DNA of 64,000 bases from Lantana camara (Eukaryota > Streptophyta > Magnoliopsida > Lamiales > Verbenaceae): positions 50,982,501 through 51,046,500 of the forward strand of contig CM074865.1 in assembly GCA_037501455.1 (NCBI GenBank). Reading direction: 5' to 3'. Shown piece by piece: positions 49,930-60,704 of the stretch. Position 1 is the stretch's first letter, and each line of letters begins with the position of its first letter. The notes beneath the pieces were generated by a model, which saw only the letters and a program-made list of their open reading frames with translations, was not told the DNA's origin and ran no database searches. The position numbers were made by a program, and so were the translations under genes.

Positions 49930-50052
49930 GTGACACCCCCGTGTCACAAACATAGAACAAACCGAGACACCCCCGTGTCTCGGTACAGAGAAAACAAACC
50001 ATGAAGCACCCCCGTTTCGTGCTGAAAAGGAGAAGGTCGACACCCCCGTGTC
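49930..50052 (-). repeat. Cluster of hairpins with C4/G4 loops in I 3' LTR
   Basis: Plus-strand arms: GTGACAC/GTGTCAC (49930-49947); ACCGAGACAC/GTGTCTCGGT (49961-49984, 10 bp perfect); AGCAC/GTGCT (50005-50023, longer loop); GACAC/GTGTC (50039-50052). Three have loop CCCC (GGGG in sense). The other LTR repeats them at 57013-57132 with one loop change and single arm changes. Confidence 0.9.
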
Positions 50053-51497
50053 AAAGCATGTAATAGCAGCAACAAAACGCAGACTCATGCCCTGTTTTCT
50101 GGGCATAAAGCGCAGCAACAACTAAAGCCACAAACAAGCAGGAAATGCAGCAATAAGAAGGCATGAAGTGCAACACAAAATAGCTCTAACAATTCCCACA
50201 AAGCCATGAAAACTGACAGCAAAAGCAAGGAAAAAACGCAGCAGTTTCAGCAGCAATTTAACGCAGCATCACAGCAGAAAACAGAGCATCACCAATCCAA
50301 TCTTCAACCAACATATTCAGGTAAGTTATGGTCAAAAATATGCAGCAAAAGACTCCAAATCCACATACAAACTCAGCCCCAAGCAAGCTCAAACACAGCA
50401 GCAGCAATACGAAAGAAGAAGAGGGGAGAAATTCCATTTTCATTCAAAGTCATTAGTGGTAACTCAACCAAATCTCAACCACCATCTAATACATCACCAT
50501 AAATGAAAAGAATAGAACAAAACAATCATATTCATGCTTGGAATCAATCGAATTCAACAAGAATTGGAAGAGATCAACCTATGAACCTATAACCTAAGTA
50601 TATAGTCAAGGCAGCCATATATCCATGAAACCATGATCAAAATTAGGGATGAATGAATGAAAATGACTCACATTGAATGTACACAACATATCCAAGCTTA
50701 CCTTGTGGATTAATGGAGGTTTGGAAGGAGATTTGAGCTTGAATCTCTTGGTAGGGCTTGAGCTAAGGGAAAAACTGGGAAGCAGATGATGTTTGGCCAA
50801 TTTTCAGCAAGTGGGAAGGGTTATCTCGGTTTGGGGGGTTAATGGCTCAATAAAGGGTTGAGTTAGGGTTCCAAAAAGTCTAACAATAGTTAATTTGGTC
50901 AAGGTTGGAGCAAGATATGGTCATTTTAGTGCAGCAAGGTCAGTTTCGTCGCCGTTTCAGTTTTTGGTTGAATTTCGGAGGTTCAAACGACGTTAGAAAA
51001 ATATAAGGCTAAGTTTACTAAACTCGAATTTTCGTTACGAGTTCAGAGAAGTTGACGGAACTCGAATCCGAGTTCCCGAGCTCAAGATATTAAATACGGA
51101 ACCAAGGGTGCGCTAAGTGCTCGTTAGCCCCCGACTTGGATTCCAAAATTCAAATTAAATCCAAAACACATGCAAATGAATCCGAAAATACGAAACAAAC
51201 AAATATTCATATACAAGACACATATAAGTTCAACATATTAAATTTGCACGAAATTTCGGTATCAATTCATATAGAAAAGAAGCACATAAATGTCACCCAT
51301 ACGCAATATAACAATAAAATTCAGAATATTATAAATAATATAACAATCCCATACGTATATATATATAATTTATAATACATGCATGCATAATCAATTTATA
51401 AATATAAAATGCATGCATTACAATATTCATGCACACGTACACAATTAACATGTATATTTATATTATATAAATATATTTAATATTAGTATCATTAAAA

Positions 51498-51499
<2 letters not shown>

Positions 51500-51550
<51 letters not shown>
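51500..51550. repeat. (TA)n microsatellite
   Basis: About 50 bp of TA repeat near the sense 5' end of the I 3' LTR; the matching run in the other LTR (about 58584-58605) is much shorter. Confidence 0.95.
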
Positions 51551-51557
<7 letters not shown>

Positions 51558-51754
51558 TATTATTAAAATAAAATAATTAACATTTAATACATTTAAAGAA
51601 TAAATTAAATATGTAAAACACGTATAATTAATTATTCACGCAATTTGATGAACACATACGTCATGCTGTACAAAATAAGAAAAACGGGGGCGTTACAACC
51701 TCTCCCCCTTAAAAGAATCCGTCCTCGGATTCACTATCTGTCTGAAAACAATTA

Positions 51755-51953
51755 ATGAAGGAACCTCGTTCCTCACAAACAACAAAGAGAGAATCCCCGT
51801 CTCTCAAACATCAATGAGAGAACCCCGTCTCTCAAGAGCAACAAAGAGAGAACCTCGTCTCTCAAAAACAGCAAAGAGAGAACCCCTTCTCTCAAAAATA
51901 GCAAAGAGAGAACCCCGTCTCTTAAAAACAACAAAGAGAGAACCCCGTCTCTG
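51755..51953 (-). repeat. Seven-unit hairpin array before the polypurine tract of I
   Basis: Units at 51757-51774 (variant AGGAAC/GTTCCT), 51787, 51816, 51846, 51876, 51906 and 51936. From 51816 the period is exactly 30 bp. Each has GAGAGA and TCTCTC-like arms around ACCCCG-like loops. Between units the sequence is A-rich. Confidence 0.9.
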
Positions 51954-53307
51954 GTAAACAAGCAACGAAGTTCAAAATACAAAATATAGCCATAACGAAG
52001 AACAAACACCAAGGAGAAAACATCAAAATATCCAATTACGGCAACTTAGTCAAATAATCACATAATGCCAGAGAACAATCATCAGTTACTTACATCCAAT
52101 ATCGATTATACAATCATAATTAATAAATCAAAGAGTCAAAGTGCAAATTAGCAAAATTATTTAAATTAACAAAACGTGTATGCGTATGCCATGGATGTCT
52201 GAGGTACCCTTCACCGTAGTCTCGAAATTTAAAATTGTGAGTTGTCGTTGTCGAGTATATGATCTGTCCCGAAGATAAACTCAGTGCTCAGTTTGTCTTT
52301 AACCTCTTCAGGGTATCCCGGTGAAGCAATTGATGAATCCTTTAAGGATTATACTCTTAGATCCCTTCTGACTCTTATTGCTACTCAACTTCTTCAGTCC
52401 TTCCTCAGCCCCTATTATATTCTTTCAGTCGGACTAACTCTTCCAAGTAATCCAATTGACATTCACTTTTGCGTTTAGAATTTTTGTTCCGACGTCCAGT
52501 CCATATCTTCCATCCTTATCCATATCGGTGCTTAACATATCCCTGAGGATAACCACTCTGGACAACCTCGATGATTCAACCCCGACCTTAAGATGTTTAT
52601 TCTTATGGCCTCTTTCAACACAAATCCTTTCCCATCTTCCGTTCCTATTATCCGTTCATTCCCTTTTGACCCCCTGAAGGTTATATTCGATAATTGGTCC
52701 CCTATTTCTTAAATCGAAGACATAAGGTTCTTGATGATTCTTGAAGTTTGATGTCAATCCTCCAATCATTATCCATTTCTATTTGGTCCCTTCTTAAGTT
52801 TCCTCCTGGATTACTATTGATATAACCAATAACTCAATAATATTGTCTTGGACCCCTTTGTACTTCATTGAACTACTCTTTATTGACACCATTCCATTAT
52901 ATGCTAACTTGATCCGATTTTCCCCTTGTTGATTCTGACTTAGGAGTTCACAGGAAATCCCTTATAATTCCATCACCTCCAGATCGGAATTCCATACATA
53001 GAAATGTTCAATGAGCCATTTCCCTTATATCCCTTAAAAGTCTACACCCAAATTAGTAATGTAGCTTCTCTCTTAACAACTTACCCATTACATCCATCTT
53101 ATTCATTCCCAATCGCCACCAGTAGAGTTTCCAAATTCTCCTTAATTTGCATCCCCGTTGGTACTAATAACATATTCATTCGAGCACCTCTTCTATCTTC
53201 TAACTTAACTCTCGGTCATGCTCTCCCCCTTAAAATTTTTGTCGTTACACCTTGAACCTCATCAACCCTTCTTTCATCGAAATCCTTGATAAGAGAATCT
53301 CATTGGA

Positions 53308-53318
53308 GGGGGGGGGGG
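53308..53318. repeat. Homopolymer G run
   Basis: Eleven G on the plus strand; length could be a sequencing or assembly error. Confidence 0.9.
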
Positions 53319-55118
53319 ATTTAACGAACCTAGTAACCCAAAATTTATACCTCTCATCTTCCCTTTTAATCCCCTTGTTAATCGAAACCCCCTTCTGTAT
53401 TCTTATTCGATCCAAACACTCCGAAGCCAAATCTAATCTCACTTTCCTTCGGAGTTCCTTTCCACCGACCTACCCCTTACTTGAAGTTCTTTATTTTCCG
53501 AAGTCATCTTCCTTATCATGTGCCATCTGTTATTGCTTTTCCTCATCATCCCGATGTGGCCAGTCGAAAAGATACTTGATGAGTGAGGTGAAAGAACTTC
53601 CTACCAAATAAACACTAAAATGCATGTCGGGTAAAGATATCAATGCATGAGTCACGTTAACACCAAGCCATCATTCAGCACATTAGCGCAACGAAACCAA
53701 ATAGAAATGCACAGATAAACATAAGGCCGAAAGAATAAATAATTGATGCGAAGTATGATGCACGTGCTATGAATGTTTTGAAACATGTCACCAATGTGGT
53801 AAGTTGTTAGCTTAATAACTTTTCCTCGTTCCTCCAATTCCGAGGTTACTTGACTTGCTGATTATTCCTTGCCTTTTCCATGATCTTCGAGGTTTCCATG
53901 AATCTTTATAAATCAACTTGTATCTTCCACTATCTGAGATTGTAATTTCTTGATCCCTAATTCTTCCACGTCCAAGGAGTTAGCATTCAAACTTCTCCTC
54001 GAACTTCGACTCCTATCCTACTCATCACCTTGATCAAGATTCCCGTGATTATCGTTTATGAGTTTCAATTGGCGCATTGAACTTGTTTTCCAATTGCTTC
54101 TACTTAAGCGCATGCTTTCCTTGCAAAGAGTCTCTCCCCGAAAATAATCCTTCACCCAGTCTTTTCCTTTCTTTAGCATTCCCATTGGTTGCTCCATATC
54201 TTCCAATTCAACTTCTCAACATGACAATTCAGCTGGGATTTGGAAAAACGAACTCAAATCTCATTCTCAATATCGCCACCTTCCCTATATTTGTATTTAC
54301 CTAGGTACTAGCCTCTCTCTACTCTTCTAGACTCATTTCTCATCTTAATCAAAATCCAAAGCACCAAAATCCGACTCTTCCCAGTCTTAAATTCAACAAA
54401 CTTGATTTCAAATCACTAGGCTTAGTTAGAATTCCTTCTTTGTCGACCCTTGGTGCACAACTCCTACCGGACCTATTTTATCTTAACTCCCCTTAATTAT
54501 TGATACCTCTTCAATGATCCAAATCCGGAATCCAAATACCTTCAAGGTTTGTTCACTTCATTCATTAGGTTGAAAGATCCCGTTGCATCCAATCAAAGGC
54601 ACCTTATGTGGCAGAGCTGTACATGTCAATCTTCTAAGTCGTAACCATCTCACAATCAATCCTTATTTCACCAAGTGTCCTTCTACCACCCCATTTCTAA
54701 ATTCGAACCTCCCATTCCGAATCCTAATCCTTGAACTCTAGCTCCCTCTAGAAAACCTCACATCTCGAATTCTCTACATTCTTCCCGGGTGTATCCCTCC
54801 TAGCTTCCATGCCTCAGGAAGAACTAGCAATAGATCGTCTTTATCGTGGAACTTGGCCGTGGTTTGATATTATCTTTATAACCTGTAAATCATAACTCAT
54901 TTCGAAGGTATATGCACGCGATTAGGGCATGCATATGGCACATATTCAACACAAAAGACACGGATCCAGTATAGAATGCAACAAGTAATTCGACAAGATT
55001 AAAAGAAAGACAATTTCATGCTCAAAATAGATCCAATGCGCACATTATCACGTGGTTCCTATGCCGAACGACCTAGACTGACCCACACGACACGAGAGCC
55101 CGAGTTTTGCAACCCGTA

Positions 55119-55130
55119 GCTCTGATACAA
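55119..55130 (-). promoter_or_regulatory. Primer binding site of I
   Basis: Sense TTGTATCAGAGC, one base from TGGTATCAGAGC, followed by the leader shared with E3, A and F. Confidence 0.85.
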
Positions 55131-55138
55131 CTTAAGGA

Positions 55139-56918
55139 TGTAACACCCGAGCGCAAGGTGTCACATCCCCCGCACCGAAACCCGACCCGAATATGAAATC
55201 GACGATCCATACCCGAGCCAAGTCACGGCGAATGGGAACAAACACACCCTCTATGCTAGGCGGGACTAATCCTTGAACCATAAATTCAAGATAAACAATA
55301 AAGCGGAAGCAATAAACAGACATACATCAAGTATATAAGCAATGAGCATCACAGTTTCAAATTTTAAGTCATTTACACCCTCAAATGCCATCAAGGCTCA
55401 AAACAGGTATGCTCCAATATAGATCATATACAATGATCAAAAGTGCAATAGGTGAGTGTAAGACCCAAACTACAAGGGCTAAAAGAGAATGCAAGACCTA
55501 TGACTCGAAATCCCGCCTAGCTCCCTCGACACCTGCACAACACAACTGAAAGCCAAACGGGTTCAGTCAAAAAGGGACTGGTGGGTATAAAAACAGGGCA
55601 TAAGTATAATATATGACAGTAATTAAACATTCACATGCAAGCTATAATCCCAAGTGAGGTTTTCGAAGAATTTCCCAAGTGGGCAAATAGAAATCATCAA
55701 AAGGGATTATAACGATTCATTTACATTAAGTCAAGGCCATTAGTGGCCCGGCGAGTGGGCGTGCATTATCTCCAACCAACACCTCGTGTAATTCATTAAC
55801 ATTCATTCATTCATTCTTTTCATGCATTTCAATCTTTCGTGCGCATTCAATAAAATTCCACCTTCTTCCTCCGGGTTGGTGGCGGGTTTGCAAGGCCCAT
55901 CCACCCATTCATTGACCAAAAGGGGAACATGACTCCCCAGATGGCACTCAGCGTCCATTCGTCGCTAACTCCTAACGAGGTCCGGTTACGCCGTTCATTA
56001 GTGGGACTAGTGTGAGGGTTTCCCGTTAGCCCATGCCTCCTCGGTTCCCCACTCACACCAAGCCCCTGGGCCCCATTCATTGTGAACATTCATTCATTCT
56101 CGCCAAAACATTTGGTAGGTTTCATGAAATAAGGGCTTTATGTTTGCAATCATTTACTCGAGAAAAGACTCAATATATATATCGTATTACTTTGGCTTAA
56201 AACTTTTCACATAGGGAGATATATTGGGTCATTTTATCTAAGTAGAAGAGAAACCCACCAAAAATTGCAACAAGGAGAACACACGAGCCTCACAGACCGG
56301 CATCGTCTCCAACAGACTCAAAATCTGTGCAAGAGAGGTAAAGTGAGACTCAATATGACCAAATAAGACACTCGGCAATGAAATGATTATGATATGAATG
56401 TATAAAAGATAAGATTATGTTATGAAAATGTTCATGTGCACTGTTAAGGAATTTAAATCATATAATCAAGTCATTCACTTTCATTCGACACGAGAAGCGT
56501 TCACTTTCATTCGAATTCATAATTCCACATTTTCAATCAAATTAATTCAATTCAAATAGGATCAAAGCCCAAGTTAAATCACATTTAAAATTAGAACATA
56601 AACAATTAAACACATTCACTTTAAAATTGGAAATTAAATAAAACATGAAATAGGTAACAATTAAATTCTATAATTCAATTAAATCAAATAACATTTAATA
56701 TTTAATAAACATATATAAATATATAATTAAATATACATACATATATTATATTATATATATATATACCACATGCATGCAACGTACACAAACAACACAAAAT
56801 GCATGAAATTCCATGCAATTATAACACATGCATGCAATAGTTTAGGTATATATATATACATATATGCATGCAAACATTTCACAAACAAGCTCATGGATTC
56901 AACAATTCATGTATGAAC

Positions 56919-56974
<56 letters not shown>

Positions 56975-58751
56975 CGTACGCATTCAACAATTCATGCAAG
57001 GAAAATTACAAGGTGACACCCACGTGTCACAAAGATAGAACAAACCGAGACACCCCCGTGCCTCGGTACAGAGAAAACAAACAATGATGCACCCCCATTT
57101 CGTGCTAAAAAGGAGAAGGTCGATACCCCCGTGTCAAAGCATGTAACAGCAGCAACAAAACGCAGACTCATGCCCTGTTTTCTGGGCATAAAACGCAGCA
57201 ACAACTAAAGCCACAAACAAGCAGGAAATGCAGCAATAAGAAGGCGTGAAGTGCAGCACAAAATAGCTCTAACAATTCCCACAAAGCCATGAAAACTGAC
57301 AGCAAAAGTAAGGAAAAAACGCAGTAGTTTCAGCAGCAATTTAACGCAGCATCACAGCAGGAAAATAGAGCATCACCAATCCAATCTTCAATCAACATAT
57401 TTAGGTAAGTTATGGTTACAAATATACAGCAAAAGACTCCAAATCCACATACAAACTCAGCCCCAAGCAAGCTCAAACGCAGCAGTAGCAATACGAAAGA
57501 AGAAGAGGGGAGAAATTCCATTTTCATTCAAAGTCATTAGTGGTAACTCAACCAAATCTCAACCACCAGCTAATACATCACCATAAATGAAAAGAAGAGA
57601 TCAAAACAATCATATTTATGCTTGGAATCAATCGAATTCAACAAGCATTGGAAGAGATCAACCTATGAATCTATAACCTAAGTATATAGTCAAGGCAGCC
57701 ATATATCCATGAAACCATGATCAAAATTAGGGATGAATGAATGAAAATGACTCATATTGAATGTACATAAGATATCCAAGCTTACCTTGTGGATTAATGG
57801 AGGTTTGGAAGGAGATTTGAGCTTGAATCTCTTGGTAGGGCTTGTGCTACGGGAAAAACTGGGAAGCAGATGATTTTTGGCCAATTTTTAGCAAGTGGGA
57901 AGGGTTATCTCGGTTTGGGGAGTCAATGGCTCAATAAAGGGTTGAGTTAGGGTTCCAAAAAGTCTAACCATAGTTAATTTTTTCAAGGTTTGAGCAAGAT
58001 ATGGTCATTTTAGTGCAGCAAGCTCAGTTTCGTCACCGTTTCATTTTTCGGTTGAATTTCGGAGGTTCAAATGAAGTTAGAAAAATATAAGGCTAAGTTT
58101 ACAAAACCTAAATTTTTGTTACGAGTTCAGCAAAGTTGACGGAACTCGAATCCGAGTTCCCGAGCTCAAGATATTAAATACGGAACCAAGGGTGCGCTAA
58201 GTGCTCGTTAGCCCCCGACTTGGATTCCAAAATTCAAATTAAATCCGAAACACATGCAAATGAATCCGAAAATACAAAATGAACAAATATTCATATACAA
58301 GACACGTATAAGTTCAACATATTAAATTTGCACGAAATTTCGGTATCAATTCATATAGAAACGAAGCACGTAAATGTCACTCATACGCAATATAACAATA
58401 AAATTCATAATATTATAAATAATATAACAATCCCATACATATACATATATAATTTAAAATACATGCATGCATAATCAATTTATAAATATAAAATACATGC
58501 ATTACAATATTCATGCACACGTACACAATTAGCATATATATTTATATTATATAAATATATTTAATATTAGTATCATTAAAATGATATATATATATATATA
58601 TATATTATTAATATTATTAAAATAAAATAATTAACATTTAATACATTTAAAGAATAAATTAAATATGTAAAACACGTATAATTAATTATTCGCGCAATTT
58701 GATAAACACATACGTCATGCTGTACAAACTAAGAAAAACGGGGGCGTTACA
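55139..58751 (-). repeat. 5' LTR of I
   Basis: 3613 bp, nearly identical to 48065-51697. Notable differences: TA run 56929-56971 where the other copy has a short run, single changes in the hairpin cluster (57013-57132) and one base in the CAGTC/GACTG hairpin (55564-55580). Confidence 0.93.
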
Positions 58752-59257
58752 TACTTGGTTCATTACGTAGTTACTGCATGTAATGTTAATTTGTGACTTT
58801 GCATGGTTTGTGATCTTTGCATGGATTCCGTGATTGATGCATGGTATTTATATTGTGTACTTTGCATGGTATATTGAGAGATTTGTATGCATGAGACCTT
58901 GTCTATTTAATGCTATGCAATGTGGGAATATATATACATAATATTTCATGCAGGTGCGTCTATATATATATTATGTTATATATTTATGTAATTTGAATTT
59001 AAGTGCTATTAATTTCTTGATTTTAATTGTATGATTTTATTCATGAAATGTGAACTTTTAATTGTGAAAGTATATGTTATGAATTATTAATTAATTTATG
59101 GAATGATATGATACGTTTTGTACGGGTTTGAATTTAAATGACTTAAGTGATGCATTCTTGCATTTCATTTGCATCATTTGCATTCATGAGCATTGCCGGG
59201 CGTCTAATTGCTACATTATTGAGTTTAAGTCTCGGGTCTTGTCTTCTTTTGTTTCAG

Positions 59258-59334
59258 AGCCTCTCCCGGAAGTTCGTGAGCCCAATGTTTAAGTGCTCGT
59301 TCGCCCGTTTTGCCTTCCTTCTACTTTTGCAAAG
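59258..59334 (+). other. Cassette-exon-like stretch in G 5' LTR
   Basis: 77 nt between acceptor-like TTTGTTTCAG and donor-like GCAAAG/GTGAGG. The 3' LTR has the same stretch with both boundary sites at 62810-62886. Similar donor at 22403/22404 and 40178/40179. Confidence 0.4.
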
Positions 59335-60544
59335 GTGAGGTTAGGATCCTTTGTATTAGATAAGCGACCTAAGACCTATTACGTGTTGTTTTCTTACCCC
59401 GTATGCGAATATATATCTTATATATATATATATTAAATACGAGTGCTTAAGCTATGTTATGATTTTATGAAATAAGCTTTACGTTTTCGAAATTGGTATA
59501 ATTATTGGCATAAGTAAGCTATGTTTTGAAATTCGTTATTCGTATATGATATGTATGAGAGAGTTGTGCCCTAAAAGAGGGGAGTTTGGTTTGATTTGGT
59601 ATTGTTGGGCCCCGGAGACGTGGGTAAGGGAGACCCGGGACGACCACGGGGTAGCACGTTATGACCCCTGTACACGCTCTCATTTGAGATATACACGAGC
59701 GACCTGTGGAGGTTGGGAAGGCGTGGTATCTTGAGCCCTCGGTGGATAACCGGGGAAGGCATATCGTGGGTTAGCTACCCTGTATGTGTTTGGTAGTGTA
59801 GGTGTTAGGGTTTGATTCCCTATGCACCATGGATGTGCGGTCGATTGTGATTTGAATTTGATTTTATGTTATGTTTGATGGAGTAAGGGATAGTCGGTTC
59901 TCGTCGGACTTATGTTTATGTTATATTCGATAGATTATGGATCGAGATAGGTTTTCCTTTATATTATATGCTATCTTTGGAAAATGATTTGGTATGTAAA
60001 ACTCTATCCTCGATTCATGACTGTCACCTTTGTAATATGCTCTGCTCTATATGTATTTAGGTGTGGGTGTGCGGTTAGCCGCCTCACTCAGTCGAGTTTT
60101 GACTGACCCCTCTCTTTTTCCACCTTCCGTGCAGGTTGTTTCGAGCTAGGCGGGGAAGTGCGAGTCTTGGTCTTGTACTTGTGTGTCTAGGTCGAGTTGC
60201 ATTCATATTTCCTGCCTTTTGATTACTCCTCTTATGTATTTGATATCATGACTTGTCTTTTGGAGAATTTTGGACTTTTGATGTAAATACTCGATCTTTT
60301 GGGCTGTGAGGCCATTGTATATGATGTAAATGTTAGCCATAGAGCTCTTTTCGATCCTTATGTTATTGCTTCCGCATTTACATGTTTGTTTTGCACGCTC
60401 TGTCCGAGTTTTAGCTCCGCTTAGCCTAGGAAGTGAGTGTTGGTTCCGTTCACTTAGACTTGGACTCATGTATGGAAATTCATTTCACATGTGGGTTCGG
60501 GTTTAGGTGCGGGGGATGTGGTGGCCCACCGCTCCGGGCGTGAA

Positions 60545-60652
60545 TTGAGAAATCGGCAGATTCCTTTGGTCAGGGTACTCTGGAGAGATCAAAAATCCAA
60601 GGAATCGACTTGGGAAACAGAGGAGAAAATGAGGACTTTATATCCAGATTAG
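60545..60652 (+). pseudogene. Chromodomain remnant of gypsy polyprotein (element G)
   Basis: Thirty-five codons read LRNRQIPLVRVLWRDQ, then KESTWETEEKMR and TLYPD before a TAG at 60650-60652. The IPLVRVLWR...STWE...M...YPD pattern is the usual C-terminal chromodomain of plant Ty3/gypsy chromovirus integrases, with two conserved Trp. Everything upstream (gag to integrase core) is deleted; the frame starts at the join with the 5' LTR. The stop replaces the residue just after YPD, where family members usually carry a Leu, so it probably shortens the end only slightly. Not functional on its own. Confidence 0.8.
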
Positions 60653-60690
60653 TTTGAGGACTCGAGTTGGACTTGAGGGCAAGTCCTTTT

Positions 60691-60704
60691 TAAGGGGGGA
60701 GGAT
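60691..60704 (+). promoter_or_regulatory. Polypurine tract of G
   Basis: TAAGGGGGGAGGAT directly before the 3' LTR start TGTGACACC at 60705. Confidence 0.88.

Larger units (their letters stand above)
48065..51697 (-). repeat. 3' LTR of I
   Basis: Sense start TGTAACGCCCCC at 51697; sense end GTGTTACA at 48065. Sense order: core hairpin (51076-51057), donor-like CAAG/GTAAGC (50702/50701), hairpin cluster (50052-49930), acceptor-like TTGCACAG, long stem (48979-48916), CAGTCC/GGACTG hairpin (48493-48477), acceptor-like TTGTGCAG (48446). TA run at 49684-49714. Confidence 0.93.
51698..55138 (-). other. Non-coding internal region of I
   Basis: 3.44 kb without gag-pol domains. Polypurine tract TTAAGGGGGAGAGG (51712-51699), hairpin array (51755-51953), an 11-base G run at 53308-53318 and primer site at 55119-55130. 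Parts align by eye with the internal region of A. Short frames look like chance. Confidence 0.8.
48065..58751 (-). mobile_element. Non-autonomous gypsy element I, complete
   Basis: 3' LTR 48065-51697, internal 51698-55138, 5' LTR 55139-58751. Flanks are TGCTT (48060-48064) and TACTT (58752-58756), one mismatch. The two LTRs (3633 and 3613 bp) are close to identical apart from scattered substitutions, short indels and TA-run length, so this is among the youngest insertions here. No gag or pol. It lies inside the 5' LTR of G. Confidence 0.95.
46481..60541 (+). repeat. 5' LTR of G, split by element I
   Basis: Starts TGTGACACCCCGACTCC; without element I it is about 3.37 kb. Holds a core palindrome (47062-47081), donor-like GAGGG/GTAAGC (47433/47434), a hairpin cluster (47897-48018), a cassette-exon-like stretch (59258-59334), a TCAGTC/GACTGA hairpin (60088-60106) and an acceptor-like CGTGCAG (ends 60134). 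The last few bases, normally GCTACA, are lost at the deletion join. Confidence 0.88.

Noticed and set aside
51755..51953. Regularly spaced palindromic repeats resembling a CRISPR array
   Set aside because: Repeats and spacers are too short, the A-rich spacers are alike, it lies inside a plant retrotransposon next to the polypurine tract, and there are no cas genes.
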